Positions 9,180-19,049 of a DNA stretch of 64,000 bases are shown in pieces; the first letter of the stretch is position 1, and every line of letters begins with the position of its first letter. The notes under the pieces were generated by a model. The model did no database searches. It was not told where the DNA came from and was given only the letters and a program-made list of their open reading frames with translations. The position numbers were made by a program, and so were the translations under genes. The stretch is from Marsupella aquatica (taxonomy: Eukaryota > Marchantiophyta): assembly GCA_973895155.1 (NCBI GenBank), contig OZ316896.1, forward strand, positions 16,492,001-16,556,000. Direction: 5' to 3'.

Positions 9180-11926
9180 CCGTAGGGCGCAAGAAGGAAA
9201 CAAGTGCACGTCGAACTCCTAGAAGTGAGGTTACCACACAGAGGAGACAGAGCTCTAGACTATCAAGAATTGCCTCAGTGAGTATGGCAGAGTCTGGTGA
9301 TGAGGGCTCTGAATCAGATTATGACACTGATGCTGAGTACAATGAAGATGAGAAACCAGAAAGTTCATCCAAGGTGAGATTCCTATTACATTTCACCAAC
9401 ATTATGAGGAAACTATAGACATTGGTAATGATTCTGTTTAATAACATTGGTTTTAACTTGATTTGGACAGGAACATCTATAACCTCCATCTAAGAGCTTG
9501 GCAGATGCAAAAGAAACCCTTACAAAGGTTGGACCTTCCATGAGTGGCATGGTGCAATGTTACAAAGACCCTGTGACTGGCCAGCTATTTGAATGTAAGT
9601 AATTTCAAAGATTTTCAATGTATTTTTCAATGTTGATCTATATGAATGTTGGATTCATAACTCCAGTGGTTTGCATGTGTATAGTGGTGGTTCCATCAAC
9701 ATCGATTGGGAAATCTGGACACTCTGCAATAGTGACATCCAGTCAGGGTTTAGGTAAGTCAAATTCAATGAAGCGTCCTCCTATTATATTGTAATATTTC
9801 TTGTCCCTCATTTTGCAATTGTGGATGATCAATATTGGATGCTCATTGTGTACGTAGAGGGAAGAAAGACTGCAACAAAGCAACGCAGGGAATCTAGGCA
9901 AGCCAAAAAACAATTCCAGAGAACCAGTAGTGCAAGAAGGGCTGACAATAAGAAGGGAAAATTGATAACGGTAAGATTTTCATTGCACATTTCATATTTG
10001 TGGCCTACAATTTGTGTACTCAAAAGCAATTGGGTGTTTGTTTCATTCCCAATGTTGATGACTATCATTTGTGGTGTTTTTTTCAAATTCATGACAATGA
10101 TATTGATGATTCTCATCCTAATAAACCATATTGGATGGAGGAGCTACGTGCCAATGTCTTGAGGCTTTTTGATGTATCAGAACCTGATTGGAACAAACAA
10201 GATCGAAACATAATTGAGGATGTGCAGAAATTGATGAAGGTAGATTGGGAGTATCCAGATAAGCAGTCAGTGTCTGACAATAAATTTATTAGTCATTGTT
10301 GAACGTTATTGAAAAGAGAACGTCACAAACTAAATACTTATTGGAAGGATGTATGTAAACGTGATCGCTCCAAACCAGGACCTCAATATGTTGACCCATT
10401 GAAATGGGCACGATTGGTGGATCATTTTGATAGTCCTGCTTTGATTGCAAGGAGTGCTGTGATGAAAGCAAGGAGGGCAGAAGTGGTGAACAAAGAGCAT
10501 TTTGGAAGAGGAGGGGCTGCTGGAGCAGAAAAAAGATTGGTAAGAATCTTCATATGGTCCATCTCATTGCAGGTCTAGACTGTCATTTGAATTGAAGTGT
10601 TTATCTAGTATAGGAATAAACAATGACATGATGAGTTCTCATTAATATTCCAATTGCTTTGAATGTGATTATGTGTTTCCAGAAAGCAAAAGGAATGACG
10701 AGCCCTGTTATATCAAAACTTGTGTCTAGTAGTCCAGTCCCCCCAATGCAGATCAGTCCATCTATGGGCAGTGGTGAACATCGAGGCAGTAGTTTTGTTG
10801 GAATTGGATCTGCACATGGATCAGCGGTATGTAATGAAAACCTGCGTATATATTCAATTTTGATTATCAGTTATCCATGATGTTCAAATTATCATTGATA
10901 ATTGACATTGTATGGTGTGTTTGTGTATGTAGACTCCACTGTCCAGGGAAACTACAATTGAGAAACCAGCTCGATTACTCAAGCTTGAACAGTCTGTGGA
11001 GAATTTAACCAAACTTGAATTCAAAGTGGACAATTTGACATCTATGATGACTTCTTTCATTGCACAAAATCAACAGAATCAGTTCCATATGCAATTATCA
11101 AATGCAATTGCTACTAAGGTGGTGGTTGAGCCTAAAGGTAGTAGCAGGAAACGTTCTCTTACTTTCTCAGGTGATGGTGATGGTAAGAACATACAAACTT
11201 ATACTCTAAACATATTATATATGCAATAGTTTATTTTTCAATTTAGAATGAAGTTTTCTAAGCATTCATTGTTTGGTTTTGTGGTAGCTTCTTCAGGGGA
11301 GAATCCTGTATCACGGCGAGAGAAATCAGATACTTTAACAAGGCAGAAGCCAAAGCCAAGTATGGGAGAAGCAAATTTGGGAGCACTACAGGAACCTTGC
11401 ATTGTACAAAGCAGCATTGGTAATGGTGAGAGTGATGAGATTGCTGTCACAGATGAATAGATAGTGTCAAATGCAATTCAGGAGCAAGAGGCTACACCAC
11501 CTAGGCCTTCAAAGAGATTCAAGAAATCAACCCCTATCACTATCTCACCTAGTGAACGAGGACCAGTTCTCTCCCCAAATCCAGCAGCAAAGGTGAATTT
11601 GTTTTCAGTTGGCTTATGTTCTTAAATTGATGATATGCCCAAATTAGTACTACAAGACAGTATTTTGTCCTAACAATTTTGTGTGACAGTTTTCAAAAGG
11701 AGATGTTGTAGAAGTATGAAGCGTTGTGGATCGCTCTACAATTGTTGCTAGAGGTGAAGTGACAGGGTTACCAGGAGAGGATAAATTTCATTGTGTCATG
11801 ATTGAGAGTCCTTGGGTGCGAGTATCAGTTAAGGTAGTATATTGTGGTGATGCAGCAGTGCCAATGCCCAACAAAGAAGAGAAACAACTCTGCTTACGAA
11901 ATGTGTTAGGAATGAATACATTGTGA
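9180..11926 (+). pseudogene. CACTA second gene, TnpA-like with a C-terminal DUF8039-like domain, pseudogene
   Basis: A chain of short exons with clear GT/AG borders. A basic then Ser/Asp/Glu-rich exon ends at about 9,373. A basic exon (9,850-9,970) has Lys/Arg clusters suited to nuclear import. A helical block with KRERHKLNTYWKDVCKRD (10,312-10,540) resembles the plant Ptta/En-Spm transposase (TnpA-type) domain. A predicted coiled-coil exon (10,933-11,184) repeats NLTKLEFKVDNLTS-like heptads. The C-terminal exon (about 11,690-11,926) carries TIVARGEVTG and VRVSVKVV, resembling the DUF8039-type domain often found beside TNP2. Stops interrupt the frame at 9,480, 10,300, 11,458 and 11,717. In En/Spm the partner protein binds subterminal repeats. 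A suitable repeat array follows at 12,320. The exact family names are from memory and should be treated as tentative. Confidence 0.65.
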
Positions 11927-12319
11927 AATGCTAGGTTTCTTCGGAAGTGTTGAATATTTTCTCTGATCATGTAGACCAGAGAATTTTTGAATATTTTGGT
12001 TACCATTGTTTGACTCATGGAGTGAAAAATGTGTACTTTCTATCACTTCATCATAAAGACTTCTGTTTTTTCAATTGTTCTATACTAGAGCTTGTGAATG
12101 TTGAAATGTGAATTTTTGAATACAATAATGACTTCTGTTTTTTCAATTATTCTATATTAGAGCTTGTGAATGTTGGAGTGTGAATTTCTAAATACAATGA
12201 TGATGTGCAAAGTAATGTTTTTGTTTAGGGTTTTAAGTGGATTCATTGTATGTGATTTTGAATATAACTATGAGCTCTTCTTAGATACATCCCAAATGAC
12301 ATTATTTAAAAACACTTTG

Positions 12320-12519
12320 TATGACACCCTCAATGATACCCTCAATGACACCATGTATGACACCCTCAATGACACCCTGTATGACACCCTCAATGACACT
12401 CTCAATGATATCCTGTATGCCACCCTCAATGACCCCTTGTATGACACCTTGTATGACATTTTTAATGACACCATGTACGACACCTTCAATGACACACTAA
12501 ATGACACCTTAAATGATTT
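12320..12519. repeat. 12-bp minisatellite, 16 full units
   Basis: Sixteen consecutive 12-mers fill 12,320-12,511, followed by a partial unit. The consensus is TATGACACCCTC or AATGACACCCTC, alternating irregularly. Because 12 is a multiple of 3 and no unit makes a stop, both strands remain open (134 codons on +, 79 on minus); these are repeat artefacts, not genes. The ATGAC core is also the core of the terminal GTCAT/ATGAC motifs from 12,528 to 12,840. The array therefore probably arose by amplification of the CACTA subterminal repeat. Confidence 0.85.
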
Positions 12520-12527
12520 ATTATTGT

Positions 12528-12858
12528 GTCATTATGACATGTCTGAAATGACATATAATGACAACCATGCATAGTTGCCACGTGTTGTAATATGATTTGT
12601 TTAAATATGTGTCATTAAAGACATGCCTAAATGACTAACGGCCGTTCATTCAGTCATTTAGGACAACATGTCATTTCAGAAATATTGTGTCATTTAGGAC
12701 TACCATAAATGACTGGTGAGAGTTTTAGTCATTTGTCTTAATTGACTATCCTAAAAGATGAGGCAAGTATGACAAAAAAGCTCTAGTCATATATTGGTAC
12801 ATATGACTCGTTTTTCAGTCCTAATTCTAGTCATTAAGGATACTATTTTCCACTAGTG
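12528..12858. repeat. CACTA right subterminal region and terminus
   Basis: Many copies of GTCATTTA, TAAATGAC, TGTCATT and AGTCAT in both orientations lie within 320 bp, ending in GATACTATTTTCCACTAGTG. The last five bases TAGTG form the CACTA terminus, and ATA follows as the possible 3-bp target duplication. Dense inverted and direct short motifs at the element end are the expected transposase-binding region in this superfamily. Confidence 0.75.
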
Positions 12859-14450
12859 ATAGCGGAAGTCTTTACCTTTCTATCGGCATCACACTCAAGA
12901 CATGGATGTAATTCAAGAAGCTATGCAAGAGAATACCTACACAAGAGTTCAGCAACCAGATCAGACGACACTACTCCAACAAGATTAGCTCTACTACGAT
13001 CATAGTTAAGTTATATAGAGCTACGCAATTTTAGTTAAATATTTAAAGTAGTCAGAAAAATCTCACACTTTTTCAAGAGATAGTCCTTATGTAGCAAACC
13101 ATACCCTGAAAGTATCGGCCAAAACCAACATGTAGTTTAGAAGTTATAAAAATTTTAGTTTTGCAGTAGCGTGAGTGCGCAAAGGCGCAACGGCGTGCTC
13201 CCAAGCGCAAAGGCGCAACGGCGCTTCCGACACTTAGAAAATTTTCCGGAATAGTGTGTTTTTTATCCGACAGCACTTTTCACCGATTTTATTAAGGCAC
13301 TTAGACACCTCAGAAAAGTCTAAAATTTTGCCAACATATAGCATGTATATAAATATTTCACCTAGGAAAGTTTCATCCCATTTTGACTTTAATGTTAGAA
13401 ATTAAAATTCTGATAAACTCATTATTTATTAGTTTTACCACAAAAGTGCAAAAAACACTTTTACTCTAGTTTACACTAGGGATAACTTTTGGTTAGTTTT
13501 TCATTCCAGCAACATTCTAGTGAACCTTGAGTACTCTTATAACATATTTTCATACTTTTTACTTTAGTTTATGACCCTTAAGATGTGACAGGACATGTCC
13601 TTTCATTATCTCTTTTCCCTTTTAGTTCCTGCCACCCTATATGTAGTAGAGTTTTTGCCACTTTTTGTGTGAAGAAATTTCATGAGCGCTCAGTTGCAAG
13701 ATTGCAACTTTATTACCTCCATTTGTAACAAGCACTCCATTGCATATGAGTACTTAATACAAAGGAATTCTTCCCCCTTCAAGTCTAAATGAATGAGAAG
13801 TTTGGACCCTTGAAGTAAAATCATTGTGATTGTTAAATCTTTTGAGTATGTGGAAATAGATTCCTTGTTGGTGATGTTTTCACATATTCCTTAGTTCTTG
13901 ATGCATAGTTTTTGGCGTGACATTGCTTGTGCACGGGATGCAAAGATTGTTACTTACCAATTACTCATGGCTTCAAATTTGATTATGATGATGTCTCTTA
14001 TTTGTGACACAAAGTACCGATTGGATACAGAAGTGATTGATTACTAGTCTCCACTTAGTACCTTGGAAGGAAAAGTTGAGACATGTTGACGGCATTTTAG
14101 TAATCATCCTAGTACCGTAATCTTTTCCAGAAATATTATTGCGGATATACCACCTAAATCATATCAAATGAAGTTATGTTGAGGAGTAACCTTGGTTGTT
14201 TCCTAACTCCCTCACCATACCTCAAGATTTTTGTTGTGTTTTGTTAATTATTTCCATTTATTAATTTTATTTATAATGTTAAGCAAACATTCAAAACTAT
14301 GCCTTGCTGAGCAACCATAGTAAAAGGCTCAACTTTGTGTTTTTGTTACCTTATTCATTCATAAGTGCTAAATCATAGAAAATCATTCCTTACATGTTCT
14401 TCCATGGGAACGAATACCGAGTTTTGGATCTTAAATGTTTATTTATGTCC
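12859..14450. other. No recognised gene; short 28-bp GC-rich repeat
   Basis: AT-rich DNA with no sustained frame. At about 13,176 and 13,204 a GCGCAAAGGCGCAACGGCG unit occurs twice with 28-bp spacing, standing out from its AT-rich surroundings. The rest could be retrotransposon debris, but I see no LTR ends or domain. Confidence 0.4.
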
Positions 14451-15314
14451 CTAGTGTGATACTACAACTGCTCTCCCACAGTTCACGTTCAGCGCAGTGC
14501 CAGAAGAAGATGCTGTCTGTGATTGACCCAACTTCTTCTGAGCATCATCAGACAGTAAAGAGCTCACCACCTCATTATACGAAATGGACTTCAGATCTTT
14601 GTACAAGAGCACCTGTTTCAAGCCCTGATATGACGGCGGTAAGGAGCTTAGGAGAAGCAAGGCCTTATCCTCATCTTCAACTCCTTTTCCCAGATTTGAC
14701 AGATCCACCAATAGACTGTCAAACTCATCCAGGTGATCTTGCATCTTGCTCCCTTCCTTGAGTCTGAGGCTCATCAAGAGAGATTTCTTGTACAGTCGGT
14801 CTGACGCATCTTCCCGATAATACTTCTCTCTTAGAACCTTGAATAGTGACGCGCAATCCGCATAATCATCAAACTGCTTGATGATGTGCGGCTTGAGATA
14901 TAGCATCACTACGTTGACAACAATCATTTGCTCTTGTCTCCACTGTCTCACATAAATCTCCTTCTCTCCATCATATTGCTCTCGCGATGAAAGCAGATGA
15001 GCTAAGCCCATGACCCGAAGAACACCCTTCACTTGCTTTTCCCAAAGCAAGTAATTAGTACGACCATCGTACTTCTCCACCTCAAACTTCACTCCTCCAA
15101 ATCTAGCCATCTCCCTCTTCTTCCCTACTACCGATAGCTCTGGTAGTAGTATAGCTTCCTCCACTGCACGCCGCACCGGTGATCGTACCGGTGTTACAAG
15201 TTCTTCCTCAAACGGTAGCAGCTCCTCCTCAGACTCTCCGTCTGATCGTCGCGATCCTGAAGCTCCACCGATGCCAATTCTTCTAGTATCCTCCGAGTCA
15301 CTCATATGAAACAA
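14451..15314 (-). pseudogene. Copia-type retrotransposon gag, truncated before pol
   Basis: An open 287-codon frame read on minus. After a Ser/Glu-rich start (residues about 1-70) comes KFEVEKYDGRTNYLLWEKQV, the typical beginning of a plant Copia gag (UBN2/DUF4219-like). The conserved helical block (MLYLKPHIIKQF, residues about 140-150) and a hydrophobic motif near LLLLSSLPPSY (about 225) follow. The zinc knuckle, protease, integrase and reverse transcriptase that should follow are missing. The frame runs into unrelated sequence near 14,460, so the element is deleted there. Gag would form the particle. The frame itself is intact, which suggests the element is not old. Its LTR and primer site lie upstream at 16,697-17,054. 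Confidence 0.85.
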
Positions 15315-16696
15315 TCACGAAAAAATGTCTTTTTTTTAACTTCTCATAAAACTCAAAACTCAACACCGCCGCGTAGCCCACAAACCTAGGAGTCCAATAC
15401 TGAAAGCCGAAATCAAAATCAAAATTCAACAGAAAAATTATTCAAATTTTGGTCGGGGTGGGTAAAACGTTGGGAAACTCCCCTGTTTTGACCACCTCGG
15501 AGAATAACCAAAATACCCAGTACAACCCGTCGTCGAAATTGCAATGTGAGCGTGGGTGTCGGGGTAGGGCCTGTCGGAGGGGGCCCCTGACGTACACAGG
15601 CAGGAGCGGGGGTGCGGGGTTGACGGAGGTACGGTGCTCGCAAGGCCCGGGAGGGATTGACCGGCGGTAGCAACCAGCCATCACGCTGCGAGGGGCTTGA
15701 AAGGGATGCGGGGCGTAAGGGGCAGGTGTCCGGCAGACATCCAGGCGAGAAGGGCCTGCAAGCTCGCAAGGGCTCGCGAAGGGGGAAAACAGAAGGTGGG
15801 GGGAAGGGGGAGCGGCCAGCTACGACTGCAAATGCGCCGGCCGGCATTGCACAGCTCGCCGCTGCGTCTTAAGAAATGGTGGTGCGGGGAGGGTGCGACC
15901 GTATGTAGGGCAGGGCCGAGAGTCACGTATGTGTATGCGGGGGCAATCCAGGCACATACACACAAAAATGTGTGTATAAACACACAAAAATGCCCTAAAC
16001 CCCCTAAAAGTAAAAAAACTTCCCCGGGATAAAAAGATGAAAAGATCATCTTAATAGCCGCAGTTTCAAGTAAGTAAAGGTAACACCGCCAACGGGAAAG
16101 CTGTCGAATTGCAGCGGCATAGTCTGCAGGTCCAGTAAAGTAGAAAATTTCCGCCGCGTCAAGTGCCAATCCCGAGCTCAAAACGACCGCCTCACCGCGA
16201 TCAAACGGTTGAGCCATGGCACTTCACGTTTCTTCCACTGAGTCGGGCGTCACGAAGAGAAATCTGGTTCAGATGAGAACAAGCTCCATAGCTTATTAAA
16301 AAACCTGAACGCCTCCTTCACTCGTCATGTCGCACTCGGTAACAACTCGGCAGCAATCCAGCTATCGAAACGACTACCTCGCTTCAACCTTCAACTTGAG
16401 CTATAATGTGCAATCCCTCCCGCACCGCAGGGCTCGCACTGTTGAAAAATGCAAACTCTGGTCTCTCCCCAAAAAATACCGTCGAACACGAATAAAACCT
16501 GAATGACGCAAACTTCAATTCCTCCGCACCACGGATACTAATCAGTGAGTTCTAACCACCGTTAGAAAGCCCTCTCACTAACCTATCCGCTCAGCCACAC
16601 ACATTGGAGTTTCATGCAACGAAACTCCGAATGTGCCACCAACAATGAACATTGGAAAAAACATGTCACGAAAAAACCTTGTCACCTCCCAGGCAT
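15315..16696 (-). other. Long GC-rich leader of the Copia fragment
   Basis: About 1.4 kb separates the primer binding site from the gag start on minus. The part from about 15,440 to 15,900 is markedly GC- and CpG-rich and open on both strands. A 178-codon minus ORF (16,217-15,681) begins MAQPFDRGEAVV but has no domain I recognise and ends in low-complexity Pro/Leu/Arg sequence. Leaders of this length are unusual for Copia elements. An acquired segment or an intron-bearing leader are possible. Confidence 0.4.
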
Positions 16697-16708
16697 ACTC
16701 TGATACCA
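16697..16708 (-). promoter_or_regulatory. Primer binding site for initiator methionine tRNA
   Basis: Read on minus the site is TGGTATCAGAGT, the standard plant Copia primer site complementary to the 3' end of initiator tRNA-Met. It sits two bases inside the LTR edge at 16,711. This fixes the orientation of the element and identifies the adjacent LTR as the 5' LTR. Confidence 0.85.
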
Positions 16709-16710
16709 CT

Positions 16711-17054
16711 TGTTGAGCATAGACGACATTCGTAACAACAAGCCCATGAACCATCCAACGCACAAGAGTCAACACAGAGAGATACGTGGTTCACCTCCAC
16801 ATGAGGCTACGTCCACGGGAACACACAAGAGCTTTATTGCACTCTAAGCCGACCGGCCATATCAAGCATCCACAGCACAAGCTCTCCCTATCTCTCAACT
16901 AGCTCCGTAACAATGAGCCTAAGTTCCACCAGGGTCTGGCATCAGCCCTAGCTATATACATAATAGCACTACCGCTAACATTAGCTAAGTCCTAACCCAA
17001 GTTAGCCTAACTGTAGTTAGCTCATGAGTCACAAGACTAGAGCAATATTTAACA
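16711..17054 (-). mobile_element. 5' LTR of the Copia fragment (344 bp)
   Basis: Bounded on + by TGTTGAGCAT and ATATTTAACA, so both ends carry the TG...CA of an LTR. The right outer flank is AACGC. No matching 3' LTR is present on the left, in keeping with the deletion of the pol half. Two other LTRs in this window (23,758-24,178 and 57,552-57,893) share its ends and several internal blocks such as TACGTGGTTCACCTCC and ACAATGAGCC. Confidence 0.85.
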
Positions 17055-17087
17055 AACGCCACCAAGGCTTACCAAGGCTTGATATAA

Positions 17088-18351
17088 TTACCCCTCACCA
17101 ATGGTGTCCTTCCACAAGGCAGCCTCCTCCCCGAATTGCAACTCTAACGGTAAAACCTGCCCGGTGGCCATGGAAGTCCTTGGTATCATAGATCTGGGTG
17201 ACATCCCCGGGGTTCCCGTATTGACTTGGGTCTCCCGCAATGACTTACGTACCTCCTTGAGCTTCTTCTCCAAGCTCTTATTCGTTTCATGATTCTTCTT
17301 GGCTGCTTCCAACAGGGGACCGTATTTCTCACTTACTTCCTTCACCACCATCTCAATGGCTTTGAAGACCAGGTCAGGAGAAAGCGTGGAACTAGTGGGC
17401 AGGGACTATTCCATTTTCCCAGACTCAAGGCTTCACTTCTCTTGGCCCTAGTCTCAAAGATCCCCAATTGACTCTGTCGTTCTGTAACCTGGCCTCTTAA
17501 CCTCCTCGCTTCTCCTGAGTTTTGCTTCTCTTTGGCGAATGCTTCTCTCAGCACTCCAACTTCCTCCGCTTCTTTGGCCTTGGTAGACAAGGCCCCTTTC
17601 AAGTGAGAAATCTTCACTTGAGCCGCCTGGAGATGCTTGGCCTTCTCTTGTATGGCCTCCTCCTTAGCTTTGATCACCTCTTTCATCAACGTGGCACCGT
17701 GCTGCAATGTTTCCACCCTTGTGTTGGCCTGCTTGAGCGCATCTCTCAATGTGTGGGCTAGCCTTGAGCCCCTCATGGGCCCCTTCACAAAAATCCCGTA
17801 ATTTTGCCAAGTAGACCTCTGGAATGTCGTAAGGAAGGGGCTCCTCTGAGTTCCCCACCAGAGATTCAAGCCACTCCAACGTGTACCCCTCATCCTGGAT
17901 GTCTTCCTCAACTTGACTGTCTCCAGTTTTTGCTGACACTGCTGGCACCTCCGTGAGTTTTCCCACAATGGTAGTGGCAATACTGTAGATCTCCATGGTA
18001 AGGGATGACTCAACTTCTTCGGGTCCCGGGGAGGCAATCAATCCTTCTGCCCTGGCCAACAAAAATGACCCATCAAATGCAAAGCTTCCCCGGTTTTAGA
18101 CTCTTGGGCTCAGCGGCCAATAGCTTTGTCAATCTGTAATACCACCATCCGTAAGCATGGGCTGGATATTTCCAAATATGTAGAGCAATTATGAAATGCT
18201 CCCCATTCACTACCTGAGATTGCACATTATCGAGGACCCATTGATGAACCTTGGCCAGAAATCCCTTGTGTGTTGCATTCTTGACGGCCGAGAGATGAAT
18301 AGCCATGGTGGAGGTGGGATTTTTTACCCAACAGGCCACCATTGTCAACAT
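17088..18351 (-). pseudogene. Frameshifted remnant of a coiled-coil ORF, probably retroelement-derived
   Basis: Read on minus, coding segments in several frames join logically. The first (18,351-18,073) has Trp/Tyr-rich WKYPAHAYGWWYYRLTK. The second (18,062-17,770) is acidic. The third (17,760-17,430) is a long Lys/Glu/Ala coiled coil (heptads around KAKEEAIQEKAKHLQAAQ). The fourth (17,351-17,088) continues the coiled coil (NKSLEKKLKEVRKSL). At least two frameshifts (near 17,760 and 17,400) and a stop near 18,070 break the frame. I do not recognise the family. Long coiled-coil proteins with this kind of N-terminal part occur as repeated ORFs in plant genomes, so mobile origin is likely but unproven. 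Confidence 0.45.
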
Positions 18352-19049
18352 GAGATCCTCGATTATATTTTGGGGGGTGAATGAGAACTACTGGTTCTCC
18401 AAAAACAAAAACTTAGCCAATTTGGCATGAGGCACCAACCGCTGAATACATGCGAAATAAATCCCCTCCGTGCGCAATTCCATTCCAGCCTCTAGGTCCC
18501 AACTCTTCCTTGAAGAAATTATAATCTCTAAAAATAAGTAGAGACCTTCGGGATATAGCAACCTATAACAACAAAATTAACTCAAAATTTAAAAAATAGC
18601 TTATTTCCAATGATGATTTATATGACACAACCCCAGTAAACAATTATCGAGGATTTTTAGTGACGAGAACCCCGTCACAATTCCCATAGGCTTTCATGGA
18701 TTTGTAGGTTTTTACCTTCCATGAAGGAGGATTTGATAGATTGAGCACATCTGAAGATGCACCACCAAGTCATAGACAACGCAACATAAATGTTTCTTAT
18801 AGCCTCACAAATCCAAATACTAAAAAGATAAAACACGTCAAATTAGGAAAATACTCCACTTTTGTGTTGCGTGTCCTAAGATTTTGTGTCCATGCTTGGG
18901 CGAATGTATCTTTCATATTATCTCTCTGTTGTACTTCTAAGCTGTAGTGCCTACACACCCATATGTTTAGGCCAACCATCAATAACAATAATCCAAATTT
19001 TCTAAATCTACAAAATAAATAAATAAAGTGGTCTTGTTGCTTACTCTAG

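Larger units (their letters stand above)
3284..12858 (+). mobile_element. CACTA (En/Spm-type) DNA transposon, decayed; right end certain, left end uncertain
   Basis: The right terminus is TAGTG at 12,854-12,858, the complement of CACTA, preceded by a subterminal region rich in GTCATTTA/TAAATGAC motifs. Inside, on +, lie a TNP2-type transposase pseudogene and a second TnpA-like pseudogene, in the usual two-gene layout. The left end given here is a CACTA at 3,284-3,288, which is only a candidate. The next 20 bases match the right terminal repeat poorly (a shared AGTAT offset by one base), and the flanking triplets (AAA and ATA) differ. If this is not the end, the element starts upstream and contains the PHD ORF. 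Coding decay (many stops) says it is not autonomous now. Confidence 0.6.

Noticed and set aside
12170-12574. 134-codon + ORF and 79-codon minus ORF of repeating DTLNDTLYDTLND-type residues
   Set aside because: They are the translation of the 12-bp minisatellite; a unit length divisible by three without stops opens both strands.
15657-16032. + strand ORFs of 71-111 codons in the GC-rich Copia leader
   Set aside because: They are antisense to the element and reflect high GC content with few stops.
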